DNA of 64,000 bases from Bryoerythrophyllum caledonicum (taxonomy: Eukaryota > Streptophyta > Bryopsida > Pottiales > Pottiaceae): the NCBI GenBank assembly GCA_963971425.1, contig OZ020517.1:13766501-13830500 (forward strand), read 5' to 3'. Of the stretch, positions 61,720 through 64,000 are shown piece by piece. Both the position numbers and the translations under genes were made by a program. Each line of letters starts with the position of its first letter. The stretch's first letter is position 1. Below the pieces are notes generated by a model. That model worked only from the letters and a program-made list of their open reading frames with translations. It had not been told where the DNA came from and made no database searches.

Positions 61720-63962
61720 GGAAATAGTGGGCAGAGTTAGGTGAAGCAAAACAAAATCTTTGCACTTCTATGTTAAATGTGTTTGAGACTTTGACTCAAT
61801 CTGAGGAATTGGAGTTGACTGAGTTCATGAATGCTCATGAACGTTATGCCTCAATTGGAAGTATTTTCAATGTTGTAGGTTTGAAATAGCGAGATCGTCC
61901 AACTTCAGACAAAAAATGGTAAGAAACGCTCTCATTTTCCAAAGATCATGTTTAATATGAAGATTCATAGGTTGAATTTCAATTATCCCCTCAAGTCCCT
62001 ATTTCAGTTGAATTTGGAGAATTTGGGGAAGGAAATTCACGTCTTGAATTGACAACTGATGAACTTATTGCATCTACTCAAGAATCGTCTCGGACTATTT
62101 CTAAAGAGAAAGGAAAAAAACTTGATAGCTTTGTGAGAAGTACTGAGGAGTCTATTGGAAAGGAACCATTAGATTCTCCATGTCAAAATGAAATTGACAG
62201 AGAGTATGTTTTTAGAAGAGATTTCTCTTTCATGATTGATACTGATCATGTGAGAGCTCCAAGTGATGGATTTACAAATCAGCGCATCCTGAATGTCAAA
62301 AATGCGGAAAAAATTTACAATGGATTGTGATAAAAACAGTTGGTGAAAAATCATTGGATAACTTTACGTCCGATGTATTACAAGGACCCTTATGGCATTA
62401 TTGAAGGAGAAATACATTTCAAAGGAAAAAATTCAAAACAAACATTTTTAAAATGCTTAGAGGAAATGCCAGGGGATCCTTTTGAGGCGAAAAGACAATC
62501 CCTTTTAAAAAGCATCATATTTGAGCCAGTGAATGGACAACATCTTGTACATGCTTATAGTATTATGGCAAAACATGATCTTGCATCTTAATCACTTTCT
62601 GAAGATGAGTATGAAAATATATTTTCAAGACGACCTCCAATCCTTGTCTTGTATGATGATGATATTACATATTTATTTTCATCAACAAGATTGAATGACA
62701 TTACAACAAACATGAAGTACCACAGTACCACAGGTGAAATGTTGGAGAAAACAAGATTATTATGGAATAGTCTTGGTCGTCCTAATATAGAGAGTGACAA
62801 GAGAATGGATTTTTTGCGTTGTTTGCCAGGAATTTCAAGCGAACGGTTGGAGGTAGGTGAGACTTCGTACAAAGATATGAGAATCAAGTTTTCTGTTTAT
62901 GTTTCTATGATCACAGTTCTAGATACATGTTGAAAGCATTGAAGGCCATATGTGATGCTTATGATAATGAACTTACTTTCAAGTCAAAGAAGCAACGAGT
63001 TACAAAGCTTCGACTTTTAATAGCCTAGAGTGGGTAAAAAACAAAAACCTCAAGTGGAGAGCGTCCAAGTATGTCTATTGGTTGGCTCCGACCTCTTCAA
63101 GGTTTATGAGCAAATGAACACATTTTGCTTTGTATAATAGTAACGATGGATTCTTTGGATATAGAACAAGAAATTTATTTTGTGGGCGGGGAAGATGGAA
63201 AACCATTATAGCATTGGTGTGAAGTGGCAAAGCTTTGAGCTCGCATTCAAAATGCCTTCAAATGGTTAGAAGCTGGTCACAAAAGTCCACTTGGTGAGAA
63301 TAAAAATTGGCTGCTAGTGGATGTGGAGAAGTTTGGAGACAATGATGCACTAGACTATTTTGCTAGAGACATTCTAAAGGTCCTGATTTTCAAAAGCATT
63401 GGAGCCATATCAATCCTCAATCCGGCTAAGATAAACAACGCAAACATGTTGATTTTATTCCTTGTGATGTGATTAACCATCATTTACTAGTTTCACGTGG
63501 TGGTTTGGGACTACATTTCAATGGAAAAGCCATTCCACGGAGTGAAGGTGGTAATTGGAAATTGAATTTTCATTGTGAAGACGCAGCTGAACTAGGATTT
63601 TGCACTCATGTCAAGATTAGTGATTCTGTTTTTAAAGCAATGTTGGTTTTTTAGAAAGGAGTCCATTGTGGATGTTTGATTATCGCTATGGACCTCAAGG
63701 TGATTATTGGTCAAAGAGAGAGTACTTACCGATGTTGGATAATATCAAGTCATGGATTAGATTAATCCAAAAATGGAATGTGATTTTCATGCTATCAGTT
63801 GGAGAGAAATTAGAACATATCAAGAATTTGATGTATTTGGATAATATTGCGGAATATTATGTTCAAGTTGGAACATATATCTTTGGTTCACAATCACAGA
63901 ATATTGATTTGATTGTTAAAGATAGATCAAAAGCTATTGCCAAATCTTCTCCTTTTGGATAA
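61720..63962 (+). pseudogene. Decayed, unidentified multi-part coding region, probably a mobile element
   Basis: Open segments in different frames follow one another on the plus strand: 62049-62330 (TTDELIASTQESSRT), 62340-62591 (HWITLRPMYYKDPYGIIEGE), 62649-62933 (YDDDITYLFSSTRLNDITTN), 63469-63654 (LVSRGGLGLHFNGKAIP) and 63666-63962 (MWMFDYRYGPQGDYW). Coding-like amino-acid composition carries through the gaps, so this looks like one long gene broken in several places. I do not recognise the family. It may continue past the end of the window. A host gene is less likely because of the decay and the transposon-rich surroundings. Confidence 0.5.
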
Positions 63963-64000
63963 TATATTGTTGTTCTGCGGCACCCTCCTAAATCTTTTTT

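Noticed and set aside
1-64000. LTR retrotransposon or other virus-like element
   Set aside because: I saw no paired long terminal repeats, primer-binding site or capsid/integrase motifs. The unidentified region at 61.7-64 kb cannot be assigned either way.

Overview
This window is eukaryotic nuclear DNA, most likely from a streptophyte plant and perhaps a non-seed lineage. The plant reading rests on a degenerate CCCTAAA-like tract at about 47.4-47.5 kb, a TAGGGTTTT leader motif near 61 kb, short GT-AG introns, and AT-rich intergenic DNA full of nested transposons. The non-seed reading rests on DD34E Tc1-type transposase remains, which are not typical of flowering plants. I cannot name the species.

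The centre of the window is one minus-strand host gene (7631-45932). A four-exon model can be built in which every splice site is GT-AG and every phase agrees: exon 1 45932-45744, exon 2 45452-44624, exon 3 44504-7932, exon 4 7812-7631. It predicts a protein of 12,590 residues. Exon 3 alone is 36,573 bases and holds about 107 tandem copies of a unit of about 108 residues (324 bp). Each full unit is about 94% Ala, Glu, Pro and Val, with about 27 net negative charges. The repeats lack stops over long distances in four reading frames; the phased unique exons identify which frame is the gene. Three older, longer repeats carrying a SWRDF motif lie between the unique N-terminal head and the main array. 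A short unique tail is encoded by exon 4.

Left of the gene (1-7.6 kb) are two Tc1-type transposase remains (one badly decayed, one with a single in-frame stop), a dispersed composite repeat, and a small inverted-repeat element. Right of the gene come a GC-rich putative promoter with a tandem duplication (about 46-47.1 kb), a telomere-like tract, a Harbinger/Tourist-like MITE with TTA target duplications (48.1-48.45 kb), and two TTAA-flanked inverted-repeat elements. A second copy of the composite repeat follows (51.7-54.5 kb), in the opposite orientation to the left one and carrying two nested insertions.

The right end holds three 5'-truncated copies of one LINE family, two of them with clear target-site duplications. 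It also has a decayed transposon coding for a DUF7869-type (GHTHEDID) protein (55.9-58.8 kb), a 60-bp minisatellite (59.2-60.06 kb), a possible first exon (60.5-61.0 kb), and a decayed, unidentified coding region (61.7-64 kb). Apart from the giant gene I see no convincingly intact gene. No rRNA, tRNA, CRISPR array or LTR element was recognised.
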